From the NCBI RefSeq assembly GCF_019049285.1, contig NZ_JAGMUL010000211.1:1-32380 (forward strand): DNA of 32,380 nucleotides. Direction: 5' to 3'. Shown here piece after piece: positions 8,713 through 17,900 of this stretch. A model generated the notes under the pieces. That model saw only the letters and a program-made list of their open reading frames with translations. It was not told where the DNA came from and ran no database searches. How positions within the stretch are numbered: the stretch's first letter is position 1; each line of letters starts with the position of its first letter. Source of the stretch: Streptomyces sp. AC550_RSS872. Lineage in GTDB: Bacteria; Actinomycetota; Actinomycetes; Streptomycetales; Streptomycetaceae. A program made the translations under genes and the position numbers.

Positions 8713-9551
8713 CGCGCGTCGACGTCAGCACAGCGGAACTGGCGGAACGCGCGCACCGGGCCCGCGAGGCGGTGCTCGCGATGGGCGCGACCGAGCACGG
8801 CACCCACGTCGGCGGCAGCCTGTCGGCGGTCGACATGCTCACCGTGCTCTACGGAGCGGTGCTGCGGCTACGGCCCGACGACCCGGAGTGGCCCGACCGG
8901 GACTGGTTCGTGCTGAGCAAGGGGCATGCGAGCGCCGCGCTCTACGCGGTGCTGGCCGAGCACGGTTACTTCCCGCCCGAGGAGTGCCACACCTACGGCC
9001 GGCGGCACAGCCGGCTGGCCGGGCACCCCCTGCGCCGGCTGCCCGGCGTGGAGTTCCCCACCGGTTCCCTCGGCCACGGGCTGTCGCTCGCCGCGGGTGT
9101 CGCGCTGGCCGCTGCCCGCACCGGCCGGAGCAACCGGGCGTTCGTCCTGCTCGGCGACGGCGAACTACAGGAGGGCTCCAACTGGGAGGCGATCATGTCG
9201 GCCGCCCAGCTCGGCCTCGACAACCTCACCGCCCTGGTCGACCGCAACGGCTGGCAGATCAGCGGCCGCACCGAAGAGTCCGTGGGACTGGAGCCGCTCG
9301 CCGACCGCTGGCGCCACTTCGGCTGGACGGTGGTCGAGACCGACGGCCACGACCTGGACGCCCTGCGAGCCGTGCTCGGCGCGCTGCCGGCCACGCCGGG
9401 CCGGCCCACCGTCGTCCTCGCCAAGACCGTGAAAGGCCGTGGAGTGCCGATCTTCGAAGACCGCAAGAAGAGCCACTATGTGAAGCTCACGCCGCGCCTG
9501 CACGAGCGGGCACTGGCGGGACTGCGCGCCCGACGCAGGAACCAGACATGA
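8709..9551 (+). CDS. Transketolase N-terminal (ThDP-binding) subunit
   Basis: 280 residues from ATG at 8709 (ATGA overlap). It is the N-terminal half of a split transketolase. LSKGHASAALYAVL, PTGSLGHGLSLAAG and the ThDP/Mg motif GDGELQEGSNWEA with the downstream Asn (VDRNGWQ) are all present. It must pair with the next gene product to form the active site. In the DADH route transketolase transfers a two-carbon hydroxyacetyl unit from a ketose donor to the carrier-bound glutamate semialdehyde, giving a 5,7-dihydroxy-6-keto acid. Primary metabolism normally uses a single-chain transketolase, so the split form inside an AmCP operon supports a dedicated role. Confidence 0.9.
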   Translation: MTRVDVSTAELAERAHRAREAVLAMGATEHGTHVGGSLSAVDMLTVLYGAVLRLRPDDPEWPDRDWFVLSKGHASAALYAVLAEHGYFPPEECHTYGRRHSRLAGHPLRRLPGVEFPTGSLGHGLSLAAGVALAAARTGRSNRAFVLLGDGELQEGSNWEAIMSAAQLGLDNLTALVDRNGWQISGRTEESVGLEPLADRWRHFGWTVVETDGHDLDALRAVLGALPATPGRPTVVLAKTVKGRGVPIFEDRKKSHYVKLTPRLHERALAGLRARRRNQT

Positions 9552-10564
9552 CGGCGGCCGAACAGCGGACCGCACCCGTCGACGACTCCTGGCAGGAGCT
9601 GTACACGGGTGCGGCCCGGGACGTCTACCGCCGTACGCTCCTGGAGCTGGCCCACGGCGACGACCGGATCTTCTGCGTCGACTCCGACACGGGCGGCTTC
9701 GAGGACGGCTTCGCCGCCGAACTGCCCGCCCAGTACGTCAACGTCGGGATCGCCGAGGCGAACCTGTTCGGCATGTCCGCCGGGCTCGCGGCCGCCGGAC
9801 TCATCCCGTTCGCCCACACCATGAGCACCTTCGCCACCACCCGGGCCTGTGAGCAGCTGAAGCTCGACGTGGCGGGCAACAACCTGCCCGTCCGCGTGGT
9901 CGCCACCCACGGCGGTCTCTCCGCCGGTCACTACGGCCCCTCGCACCACGCCCTACAGGACCTGGCCATCCTGCGCACGCTGCCCCATCTGACGGTGCTC
10001 GTACCGGCCGACGCCGGTGAGACGGCCCTGGCCGTGCGCGCCGCCGCCCACCACCCCGGTCCCGTGTACATCCGGCTCGGCCGCAACGCGACACCGCAGG
10101 TCCACCGCGAACCGTACGACTTCCGCATCGGCGCCTCGGTGCAGCTGGCGGACGGCGACGACGTGACGGTGGTCGCGACCGGACCGCTCCCCGTCCACTA
10201 CGCGCTCGTCGCGCGGGACCTCCTCGCCACCCGTGGAGTCTCCGTCCGCGTGGTGAACATGCACACCATCAAGCCCCTCGACCGTGCCGCACTGCTGCGC
10301 GCGGCACGGGAGACCGCCGGAATCGTCACCGTCGAGGACCACGTCGTCGTGGGCGGACTCGGCGGCGCGGTCAGCGAGGTGGTGACCGCCGAACACCCCT
10401 GCCGGGTACGCCGGGTGGGGGTCGCCGAAGGCTACCTGGACACCGTCGGCAACGAGCGGGAGCTGCTGGAGGACGGAGGCGTGACCGCCGACCGCGTCGT
10501 CGCGGAGACGCTGACCCTGCTCGATCCCGCACGGACGGACAAGCCCAACACAAGGAGAAGGTGA
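9548..10564 (+). CDS. Transketolase C-terminal (pyrimidine-binding) subunit
   Basis: 338 residues from ATG at 9548, overlapping the N-terminal subunit gene by 4 bases (ATGA). It carries the Pyr domain and transketolase C domain. NVGIAEANLFGMSAGLA contains the catalytic Glu that activates ThDP, followed by THGGLSAGHYGPSHHA and the C-terminal VEDHVVVGGLGGAVSE. It is the partner of the preceding gene, and the pair together equals one DXS/transketolase-type monomer. The carrier gene begins one base after its stop. Specific use of an AmCP-bound acceptor is inferred from the operon. Confidence 0.9.
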   Translation: MTAAEQRTAPVDDSWQELYTGAARDVYRRTLLELAHGDDRIFCVDSDTGGFEDGFAAELPAQYVNVGIAEANLFGMSAGLAAAGLIPFAHTMSTFATTRACEQLKLDVAGNNLPVRVVATHGGLSAGHYGPSHHALQDLAILRTLPHLTVLVPADAGETALAVRAAAHHPGPVYIRLGRNATPQVHREPYDFRIGASVQLADGDDVTVVATGPLPVHYALVARDLLATRGVSVRVVNMHTIKPLDRAALLRAARETAGIVTVEDHVVVGGLGGAVSEVVTAEHPCRVRRVGVAEGYLDTVGNERELLEDGGVTADRVVAETLTLLDPARTDKPNTRRR

Positions 10565-10565
10565 C

Positions 10566-10742
10566 ATGGCCACAGCCATAGCCCCGTGCCCCAGCTGCGA
10601 GAGCGACGTCACGCTCGACGCCGCGCCCCGGCAGAACGAGATCGTCGAGTGCGCCGACTGCGCCAGCGAACTCGAGATCCTCAGCATCGACCCGGTCCTG
10701 CTGGCGCTCGCGCCCGAGGTCGAAGAGGACTGGGGTGAATGA
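10566..10742 (+). CDS. lysW-like: LysW-type amino-group carrier protein (AmCP)
   Basis: 58 residues, starting one base after the transketolase stop, with AAGGAGAAGG as ribosome site. Two zinc knuckles, CPSC (C8, C11) and CADC (C29, C32), precede an acidic C-terminus ending in the diagnostic EDWGE. LysW/ArgW proteins carry the growing amino acid on the side chain of that last Glu, protecting its alpha-amino group and presenting it to LysX, LysZ, LysY, aminotransferase and LysK. The stop overlaps the LysY start by 8 bases, so the two are translationally coupled. It is short enough to be missed by a gene finder with a length cut-off. Identity is nearly unmistakable. Confidence 0.95.
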   Translation: MATAIAPCPSCESDVTLDAAPRQNEIVECADCASELEILSIDPVLLALAPEVEEDWGE

Positions 10743-11781
10743 GACCCGCGGCCGCGTGATCCGGGCGGGCATCGTCGGCGCGAGCGGCTACATAGGAGGG
10801 GAGTTGTGCCGCATCGTGCTCGGCCACCCCCACCTCGAGCTGGTCGCGCCGGTGTCGCGCAGCCGGGCGGGCAAGCGGGTGGACGGAGCCCATCCCAATC
10901 TGCGCGGCCTGACCGACCTGACCTTCGTCGACCCGGACGACGCGCCAGACTGCGACGTGCTGTTCCTGGCGACACCGCACCGCGAGACCATGCACATGGT
11001 GGCGCGCTGGGCCGGCCGGGCCGGTTGCCTGGTCGACCTCAGCGCCGACTTCCGGCTGCGCGACCCGGCGGCGTACGAGCGGTACTACGGTGCCCCGCAC
11101 ACCGCCCCGGAGCTGCTGGCGGAGTTCGTCCCCGGCCGGCCCGAGCAGTACCGCAAGGAACTCGCCGACGCCGACCGGATCAGCGTGCCCGGCTGCATGG
11201 CGACGGCCGCCATCCTGGCCCTCCACCCCCTGGCCGCCGCGGGCCTGGTGGACGACCGGGTCACGGTCGACGGCCGCATCGGGTCCAGCGGCTCGGGCTC
11301 CGGCGCCGGACCGATGAACCTGCACGCCGAACGCAGCGGTGCGATGCGGGTGTTCGCGCCCGTCGGCCACCGGCACGAGGCGGAGGTGGCACAGGCGACC
11401 GGCCTGACCGTGAGCATGAGCGCGACCGGTGTGGAGGCCGTGCGCGGCGCACAGGTGCTGTGCCGGGCCTCACTCGTCGCCGACGTCCGCGAGGCGGACC
11501 TGCGCCGCCTCTACCGCGACCACTACGGTGCCGAGCCGTTCGTTCGCGTGGTAGCCCAGCGGCGCGGGCTGTACCGGCTGCCCGAACCGAAGATCCTCAG
11601 CGGATCCAACTTCTGCGACGTGGGCTTCGCTCTCGACGCCGACCGCGGCCAGGTGGTCGCCGTGGCGGCGCTCGACAACCTGGTGAAGGGGGCCGCCGGC
11701 AACGCCGTCCAGTGCGTCAACGTCAGGCAGGGCTGGCCGGAGCGGCTGGGGCTGGAGTTCCCCGGGCTGCATCCCCTGTGA
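10735..11781 (+). CDS. lysY-like: LysY/ArgC-type AmCP-glutamyl-phosphate reductase
   Basis: 348 residues from GTG at 10735, inside the last codons of the carrier gene. It has an N-terminal Rossmann motif (GASGYIGGELCR), the catalytic Cys in VPGCMATAAI, a Gly/Ser-rich loop GSSGSGSGAG and the conserved His in PVGHRHEAE. ArgC/LysY enzymes reduce an acyl phosphate to the aldehyde with NADPH. Here the product should be AmCP-bound glutamate semialdehyde, the acceptor for the transketolase. The stop overlaps the kinase start (GTGA). An ordinary arginine-pathway ArgC is unlikely because the gene lies between carrier and kinase in an AmCP operon. Confidence 0.9.
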   Translation: MNETRGRVIRAGIVGASGYIGGELCRIVLGHPHLELVAPVSRSRAGKRVDGAHPNLRGLTDLTFVDPDDAPDCDVLFLATPHRETMHMVARWAGRAGCLVDLSADFRLRDPAAYERYYGAPHTAPELLAEFVPGRPEQYRKELADADRISVPGCMATAAILALHPLAAAGLVDDRVTVDGRIGSSGSGSGAGPMNLHAERSGAMRVFAPVGHRHEAEVAQATGLTVSMSATGVEAVRGAQVLCRASLVADVREADLRRLYRDHYGAEPFVRVVAQRRGLYRLPEPKILSGSNFCDVGFALDADRGQVVAVAALDNLVKGAAGNAVQCVNVRQGWPERLGLEFPGLHPL

Positions 11782-12641
11782 GCGCGGATCTGTCCGGCGG
11801 GCCGCCGGAGATCGTCGTGATCAAGTGCGGGGGCAGTGGGGCGCTGGACGTCGACCGCCTCTGCGAGGACGTCGCCGAACTGACCGACCAGGGCCGGAAC
11901 GTGGTCCTGGTGCACGGCGGCTCTGCCGAGATGAGCCGCCTCGCGGAGCAACTCGGCGTACAGCTGCGGCATCTCACCGCGCCCGACGGGGTGGTGACCC
12001 GGTACACCGACGCGGCCACCCTCGACGTGCTCACCCTGGCCCTGGCCGGACGGGTCAAACCCGCGCTGGTCACCGCCCTGGACCGGCACGACGTGCCCGC
12101 CGTGGGGCTGACCGGCCTCGACGCGGGTCTGCTGCGGGCACGCCGGAAGCAGGCCGTACGGGCGGTCGTGGACGGACGGGTCACCGTCGTCCGCGACGAC
12201 CGCAGCGGCCGCATCCGCGAGGTGAACGCCGGGCTCCTGCTCGGTCTCCTCGCCGCGGGCGTGGTGCCGGTGGTGTCGCCGCCGGCCCTCGCCGAGGACG
12301 GCGAACCGGTCAACACCAACGCGGACCGGGCCGCGGCGGCCGTCGCGGTGGCGCTGCGGGCGCACAGCCTGGTCTTCCTGACGGGAGCGCCCGGTGTGCT
12401 CACGGACCCCGCCGACCCGGCCAGCGTGCTGGACACCTACCGGCTGCCGCAGCCTGGCGAACCGGCGCCCGGCTGGGTGCGGGGCGGCATGACCGTCAAA
12501 CTGGTCGCCGCCCGTGAAGCGCTGCTCGGCGGAGTGCCGCAGGTGTGGATCACCGACGGCGGGGCCGCGCACCCGCTCAAGGTGCTGTCCGGCGACGGCC
12601 CGGGCACCAGGGTCACCCTGCCCGAGCCGCCGTCACCGTAG
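11778..12641 (+). CDS. lysZ-like: LysZ/ArgB-type AmCP-glutamate kinase
   Basis: 287 residues from GTG at 11778 (GTGA overlap). It is an amino-acid-kinase-fold protein with IVVIKCGGSGALD (phosphate loop Lys), VLVHGGSAEMSR, NTNADRAAAAVAVAL and a C-terminal GGMTVKLVAA motif. It should phosphorylate the side-chain carboxylate of the carrier-bound glutamate, feeding LysY. It is the last gene of the operon. Its 3' end overlaps the convergent acyl-CoA dehydrogenase gene by 9 bases, leaving no room for an ordinary intergenic terminator. Confidence 0.9.
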   Translation: MSADLSGGPPEIVVIKCGGSGALDVDRLCEDVAELTDQGRNVVLVHGGSAEMSRLAEQLGVQLRHLTAPDGVVTRYTDAATLDVLTLALAGRVKPALVTALDRHDVPAVGLTGLDAGLLRARRKQAVRAVVDGRVTVVRDDRSGRIREVNAGLLLGLLAAGVVPVVSPPALAEDGEPVNTNADRAAAAVAVALRAHSLVFLTGAPGVLTDPADPASVLDTYRLPQPGEPAPGWVRGGMTVKLVAAREALLGGVPQVWITDGGAAHPLKVLSGDGPGTRVTLPEPPSP

Positions 12642-13691
12642 GCGAAGCGCCCCTGCCTCCCGCCACAGCGAGGCCGGGGCGCCCCACCGGGTCGCCTCCA
12701 TGCGGGCGGCCCGGTAGTGGCGCTGCACCGGGGAGTCGGTGGTGATTCCGGCGGCGCCGTGCACGTGCACCGCGTGCGCGGTGGCCTGGAGGGCGAGTTC
12801 GGCCGCGTAGGCCAGTGACTGGGTGGCCCCGACGGCCGCCGACCGGCCGCCGTCAGCGTCCCAGCCGGCCTCGTGCACCAGCAGGCGTACGGCCTCCAGG
12901 TGGGCGTACTGCTCGGCCAGTGGGAACGCGACGGCCTGGTTCTCACCGATGCCACGGCCGAACTGCCGACGGTTCGCGGCCCGGCCGACCGCGAGCCGGT
13001 GCGCACCGGAGGCGAGGCCGAGCAGATATGCCGCCTGCCGGATGCGGGCGCGCACGAGCAGCGGCGAGGGGATGCCGTCGTGGTGCAGGGGCGGCGACAG
13101 CGCGTCCGGCGTGACGTCCTCCAGGCTGAGTCGCCACACCTCGTCCGCCCGCGGTCCGTCGACCGTCAGGCCGGGGGAGCCGACGGCCACCGCCGCGAGC
13201 ACGGTCCCGTCGCCGTGGCGGGCCGGCACGACGTGGAACGCGGCCTGAGGCGGTACCTCCGGCAGCACGCAGTCACCGCTGAGTCGCAGGCCGTCGCCGG
13301 CCGGGGTCGCCACGATGCCGGTGCCGACGGCCAGACCCGCGGTGACCTTGCCGACGCCGATCAGGGCCGGTGACTCGGCCGAGGCGGGTGACCGGAGTCC
13401 GGTTCCCGCCTCCTCCACCGACCGGACCAGGTCGGCCAGCAGAGCGCCGGCCCGGTAGGAGTCGGGGGCGGCCCAACGGCCCAGCTCCTCGCACACGGGC
13501 ACCGCACAGTCCATCCCGAACGCCAACCCGCCGTCCGCGTCGGGCAGTTCCAGCGCGAACACGCCCAGCTCCACGAGGCATGCGTGCACCTCCACCGGAT
13601 CGAGCCGCCCGCCGGGGCCCACCACCTCGTTCAGCGCGGCCCGCACGGCCCGCGTCAGATCGCGCTGCACGTCATCGTGGACCAGCCGCAT
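12633..13691 (-). CDS. Acyl-CoA dehydrogenase-like flavoprotein, small subunit
   Basis: 352 residues. The C-terminal helical half is clear: NRRQFGRGIGENQAVAFPLAEQ (the FAD-contacting Arg-Gln-Phe-Gly element) and HVHGAAGITTDSPVQRHYR (HGG-like loop). The N-terminal half is weak: it has no EPGxGSD motif like that of its neighbour. It starts one base after the stop of the upstream acyl-CoA dehydrogenase gene, so the two are co-expressed. Actinobacteria have heteromeric dehydrogenases (ChsE1-ChsE2 type) in which two diverged subunits share active sites, and this pair fits that pattern. The likely role is alpha,beta-desaturation of a thioester intermediate, perhaps PCP-bound. The substrate is unknown. 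Confidence 0.8.
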   Translation of the reverse strand: MRLVHDDVQRDLTRAVRAALNEVVGPGGRLDPVEVHACLVELGVFALELPDADGGLAFGMDCAVPVCEELGRWAAPDSYRAGALLADLVRSVEEAGTGLRSPASAESPALIGVGKVTAGLAVGTGIVATPAGDGLRLSGDCVLPEVPPQAAFHVVPARHGDGTVLAAVAVGSPGLTVDGPRADEVWRLSLEDVTPDALSPPLHHDGIPSPLLVRARIRQAAYLLGLASGAHRLAVGRAANRRQFGRGIGENQAVAFPLAEQYAHLEAVRLLVHEAGWDADGGRSAAVGATQSLAYAAELALQATAHAVHVHGAAGITTDSPVQRHYRAARMEATRWGAPASLWREAGALRLR

Positions 13692-13692
13692 G

Positions 13693-14865
13693 TCACCCCA
13701 CCCCTTCGGAGGCCCCGGTCGCCGACTCGCCGGCGAGCAGGAAACCGGAGATCGTCTGGAGCATCATCTCCGACGTGCCGCCCGAGAGGGTCAGACCCGG
13801 AGCCTCCCGGTAGGCGCCGTCCAGCAGCGCCACCAGGTCCGGCGGGGCGTCGAGACCGTGGCGGGTCGCGGCCCAGCGGGCGACGGTGGCCGCCTGCTCG
13901 CTCGCGTACCACTTGGCCGTGGAGGTCTGGAGTTCGTCCAGCTGCCCGCTGTCGGCCGAGCCGATGCAGCGCCAGGCCAGCAGGCGGGCGGCGGCGGTGG
14001 CGGCTCCGTGCCGGCCGACGTCGGCCAGCCAGGGCGTGGCCGCCTCCCGTCCCGGGTCCTCGCCCGCGGTGCCGAGGCCCCGGCAGCCGGCCTCGTACCA
14101 TCGCTCGGCGCGCAGCGCGAAGTCGAAGCCCGTGCGTTCGAGCGGCAGCGCCTCGGCGAGTACCCCCCAGCCGTCGCCGACCCCGCCGACGACGTCGGTC
14201 TCGCTGACGCGGACGGCGTTCAGCTCGACGCGGTGGAACTGTTCGTCGGCCATGGTGTCCAGGCGTTCGACGAGGACTCCGGGTGCGTGCATGTCGACGA
14301 GGAACAAGGTGAGGCCCTCGTAGCGGGAACCCTCGGTGGAGGTGCGGGCGGCGCACAGCGCGAAGTCCGTCAGGCCGCTCTTGAGATTGAACACCTTGAC
14401 GCCGTCGATGCGATAGCCGCCGTCGACCGCGACCGCGCGCGTCGTCAGCGCGCTCAGGTCCGAGCCGACCCCGGGTTCGGTGTACAGCACACCCGCGAAG
14501 GACCGTCCGGCCGCCAACCGCGGCAGCACCCGCCGCTTCTGCTCCTCGGTGCCGGCCAGCAGCACCAGCTTGCCCACGGTCTGGATGCCGTTGACGAACA
14601 GCGTGTCGGGGACGCCCTCGCGCATCATCTCCTCGACGGCGACGGCCGCATGGGCGGCGGTGCGGCCTTGCCCGCCGTAGACGCGGGGCCAGTCCACCCC
14701 GAGCAGCCCGCGCTCGCCGAGCAGCCGGTACACGCCGCGCTCGTCGGGCTCACGTTCGCCGCAGTCGCGTAATCGCGCCAACTCGGCCGCCAGGTCGGCG
14801 GATTGGAGTTCCGCCCGGACCCGGTCGCGGAAGCCCGACTCGTCTTCGGTATGGCCGAAGTCCAT
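13693..14865 (-). CDS. Acyl-CoA dehydrogenase, catalytic subunit
   Basis: 390 residues from ATG at 14865. That start gives the usual N-terminus MDFGHTEDESGFRDRVR and has a GGGGGGA ribosome site. An ATG at 14919 would add 18 unconserved residues. Landmarks are LGVDWPRVYGGQG, YTEPGVGSDLSALTTRA (FAD/substrate loop) and, near the end, YREAPGLTLSGGTSEMMLQTI, typical of actinobacterial FadE-type subunits. It forms a two-gene operon with the smaller homologue and is divergent from the valine-type NRPS gene. It probably oxidises an aminoacyl or acyl thioester of this pathway, for example to a dehydroamino acid. A role in unrelated lipid catabolism cannot be excluded by sequence alone. Confidence 0.85.
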   Translation of the reverse strand: MDFGHTEDESGFRDRVRAELQSADLAAELARLRDCGEREPDERGVYRLLGERGLLGVDWPRVYGGQGRTAAHAAVAVEEMMREGVPDTLFVNGIQTVGKLVLLAGTEEQKRRVLPRLAAGRSFAGVLYTEPGVGSDLSALTTRAVAVDGGYRIDGVKVFNLKSGLTDFALCAARTSTEGSRYEGLTLFLVDMHAPGVLVERLDTMADEQFHRVELNAVRVSETDVVGGVGDGWGVLAEALPLERTGFDFALRAERWYEAGCRGLGTAGEDPGREAATPWLADVGRHGAATAAARLLAWRCIGSADSGQLDELQTSTAKWYASEQAATVARWAATRHGLDAPPDLVALLDGAYREAPGLTLSGGTSEMMLQTISGFLLAGESATGASEGVG

Positions 14866-14969
14866 ATGTCCCCCCGTGTGTGGACCATATGCGGGGCGTG
14901 TCCCGTGGTGAGTGGGCATGCGCCGCCGAAGAGCCTAGTCCATGCGATCGAGATACGTCTCTCCGTTCG

Positions 14970-14985
14970 ATCACAGTGATAGCGT
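14970..14985 (+). promoter_or_regulatory. Palindrome and -10-like element just before the first NRPS gene
   Basis: ATCAC-A-GTGAT (14970-14980) is a perfect 11-bp inverted repeat whose last base begins TAGCGT (14980-14985), a Streptomyces-type -10 hexamer. Transcription from it would start about at the ATG of the NRPS (14992), suggesting a leaderless message. The ATG has no good ribosome site. No clear -35 was found. The palindrome could be an operator controlling this divergent region. Confidence 0.35.
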
Positions 14986-14991
14986 GAGCGC

Positions 14992-17900
14992 ATGCCGCGA
15001 CCCGACAGTCCACTGTCCGATGCGCAGCAACGGCAGTGGGTCGCCGACCATTTGGTCACCTACCCCCCGGACCATGTGGTGCTGGGCTGGCGTGTGCGCG
15101 GCCCCCTCGGCATGACCGCGTTACGGTCCGCGCTGACCGCGCTGATGGACCGGCATCCCCAGCTGCGCACCCGACTCGACGCAGCCCAGGCCGTACCGCG
15201 CCGGACGGTGTCCGCCTCCCTGGACTACGAGTTGACGGTCGCCGGCCGGCTCCCGGGCGGGGACGGGCCGGACGCCGTGCAGACGGCGATCCAGCGGCCG
15301 TTCGACCTGACCGGTGGGCCGCTGGTGCGTGCTGTCGTGAGCGGATCCGATGACGATGCCGCGCTGACGCTGGCCGTGCCCCGCATCGTCTGCGACCCGT
15401 ACTCCGCAGGGCTGTTGCAGTCCGACCTGGCGTCCCTGTACCGGGCCGCGCTCACCGGCGCCCCGCCACCCTCCCCGCAGGCGCCCCCGGTCCTGGCACA
15501 AGGGCCCGCTCCCGACCGGCTGGACGATCACATCGGGTTCTGGCAGCGCCGACTGGCTGACCTCCCGGTCCTGGCCGACCTCCCGACCGACCTGCCCCGC
15601 CCGCCCGTGCACACCCAGCGCGCCCGCACCGTGTTCCTCGACGTACCGCACGACGCCGTGCGGCGACTGGGCGGCCAAACGTTCTCGGGAACAGCGGAGT
15701 TCAGCGTCTTCGGCGCCGCTCTCACCGCCCTGCTGGCCCGCTACTCGCGCTCCCGCGACATCACGTTCGCCACGCAGACACCCGGCGCCAGGCAGGCGGG
15801 CGGTGAGACGACCCTCGGCTGCCTCGCCAACCTGCTCACCCTGCGCGTCGACGCGGCCGGCGACCCATCCCTGCGGACGCTGGTCGACCGGGTCCACCGA
15901 GCCGTGGGGGACGCGGTCGAGAACTCGGCCGTCCCCTTCCAGCGGCTGGTCGGGCACCTCGGCATCGACCGCGATCCGGGTCGGCACCCGATCGCCCAGG
16001 TGGCACTGGACGTGCTGCCCACGCCCACGCCCGTCACCGAAGAAGCGGAGCCGGCCCGGTGCCTGAGGCCCGAGCCCGTGGCGTCGCCCCGTTCCCCGTT
16101 CGACCTGTCCGTGACGGTCATCGACACGGGCCGGGCGTACGGTGTCGGCTTCTCCTGCAACGCCGACCTGTTCACCGCCGACGCCCACGCACGCATGGCA
16201 GGCCACTTCCGCCGATTACTGGACGGGGGGCTCGGGAACCCCGACCGGCCGCTGTCCCGACTGGACCTGCTCGGCCCGCAGGAGCGGCACACCGTCGCCG
16301 CCGACGACACGCGGCCCACCCCCGAGGCCACGGTGCTCGACCTCTTCGAGCGGCAGGTGGCCGCCGCCGGCGACGCGATCGCCCTGTGGAACCCGCCGTA
16401 CCGGCGGACGTACGCCGAACTGGACACGGAGGCCCAGCAGGTGGCCGACCATCTGGTCGGCCTCGGTGTACGGCCGGACGACCGGGTCGCCCTCCTCCTG
16501 CCGCGCGGCCCGGAGCAGGTCGTGGCGATGCTGGCCGTTCTCAAGGCGGGCGGCGCCTACGTTCCGCTCGACCCCGCCCATCCCCGGGAGCGGACGGAGT
16601 TCGTCCTGCGGGACAGCGAGGCACGGCTGGTGCTGACCGATCAGCAGCTGTCCGGACGGCTTCCCGACGGGATCCGGCGTCTGCGCCTGGATCTGCCGCT
16701 GCCCGCCACGACCGGACGCCCGCCGCGGCCGGCGACGGTCCTGCCGGACAGCCTCGCGTACATCATCTACACGTCGGGCTCCACCGGCGTGCCGAAGGGA
16801 GTAGCGGTCACCCATCGCTGTGTCGTCCGGCTGGTGTCCGGCCTGGACCAGGTCGAGGTGAGTCCGGAGGACACGCTGCTGATGCTCGCTCCCACGGCGT
16901 TCGACGCGTCCACCTTCGAGGTGTGGCACGCGCTGTGCCACGGGTCCCGGCTGGCGATCCATCCCCCCGGCCCGATCGGCCCCCGCGAACTCGGCGGGGA
17001 GCTGGAGCGGTTGGGGGTGACCGTGCTGTGGCTGACGGCCCAGCTGGCCAACCTGGTGGCGGACGTGCACCCACGGGCACTGGAGCCGGTGCGCACCCTG
17101 GTCGTCGGCGGTGAAGCGCTGTCCGTGCCGCACCTGCGGACGCTGCTCGACGGTCGTCCGGGCCTGCGCATCGTCAACGGCTACGGCCCCACCGAGACGA
17201 CCACCTTCGCCACGACGCATCCGGTCGTCCCGGAGGAGCTCGACGAGGCCACCGGGGTCCCGATCGGCCACCCGATCGGCGGCACCCGCTGCTACGTCGT
17301 CGACGAAGCCGGAAACCCCGTGCCGGTGGGGATCGTCGGGGAACTGCTGGTCGGCGGCGCCGGCGTGGCCCGGGGATACCTGCGTCGCCCCGGCCTGACC
17401 GCCGAACGGTTCGTGCCCGACCCGTTCGGGCCGCCGGGCGGCCGGCTGTACCGCACCGGGGACCTGGCACGCCGACGTGCCGACGGCGCCATCGAGTTCG
17501 CGGGCCGCATCGACGACCAGGTCAAGCTGCGCGGCTTCCGCATCGAACCGGGCGAGGTCCGGGCCGTCCTGGTCGGTCATCCGGCCGTACGCGACGCCTT
17601 CGTCACCGTGAGCGGCAGTGGGCTGGCGGCCGAGCTCGTCGCCTACGTGGTGGCGGACGAGGAGTGCCCCGCGGACGGCGGGGCACTGCGGGCGTATCTG
17701 CGCGAACGGCTGCCCGAGCCGCTGGTGCCGGGCAGGTTCGTGTCCCTGGAGTGCCTGCCGCTGACGCCCAACGGAAAGGTCGACCGCCGGGCGCTGCCCG
17801 ATCCGCTGCCCGGACAGCGCGGCCCGTCGCGGCGCCGGGGGCCCGGCTCGCCGCCGGTGTCGGAGTGGGAGAAGACGGTCGGTGACGTCTGGGCCACGGT

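Noticed and set aside
14862..14891. Two copies of CCATATG 23 bases apart between the dehydrogenase and NRPS genes
   Set aside because: Short, and one copy contains the dehydrogenase start codon; spacing does not fit whole helical turns. Probably chance.
14866..14919. Longer start for the catalytic acyl-CoA dehydrogenase
   Set aside because: The 18 extra residues (THHGTRPAYGPH...) are not family-like, and the ATG at 14865 has the better ribosome site and canonical N-terminus.
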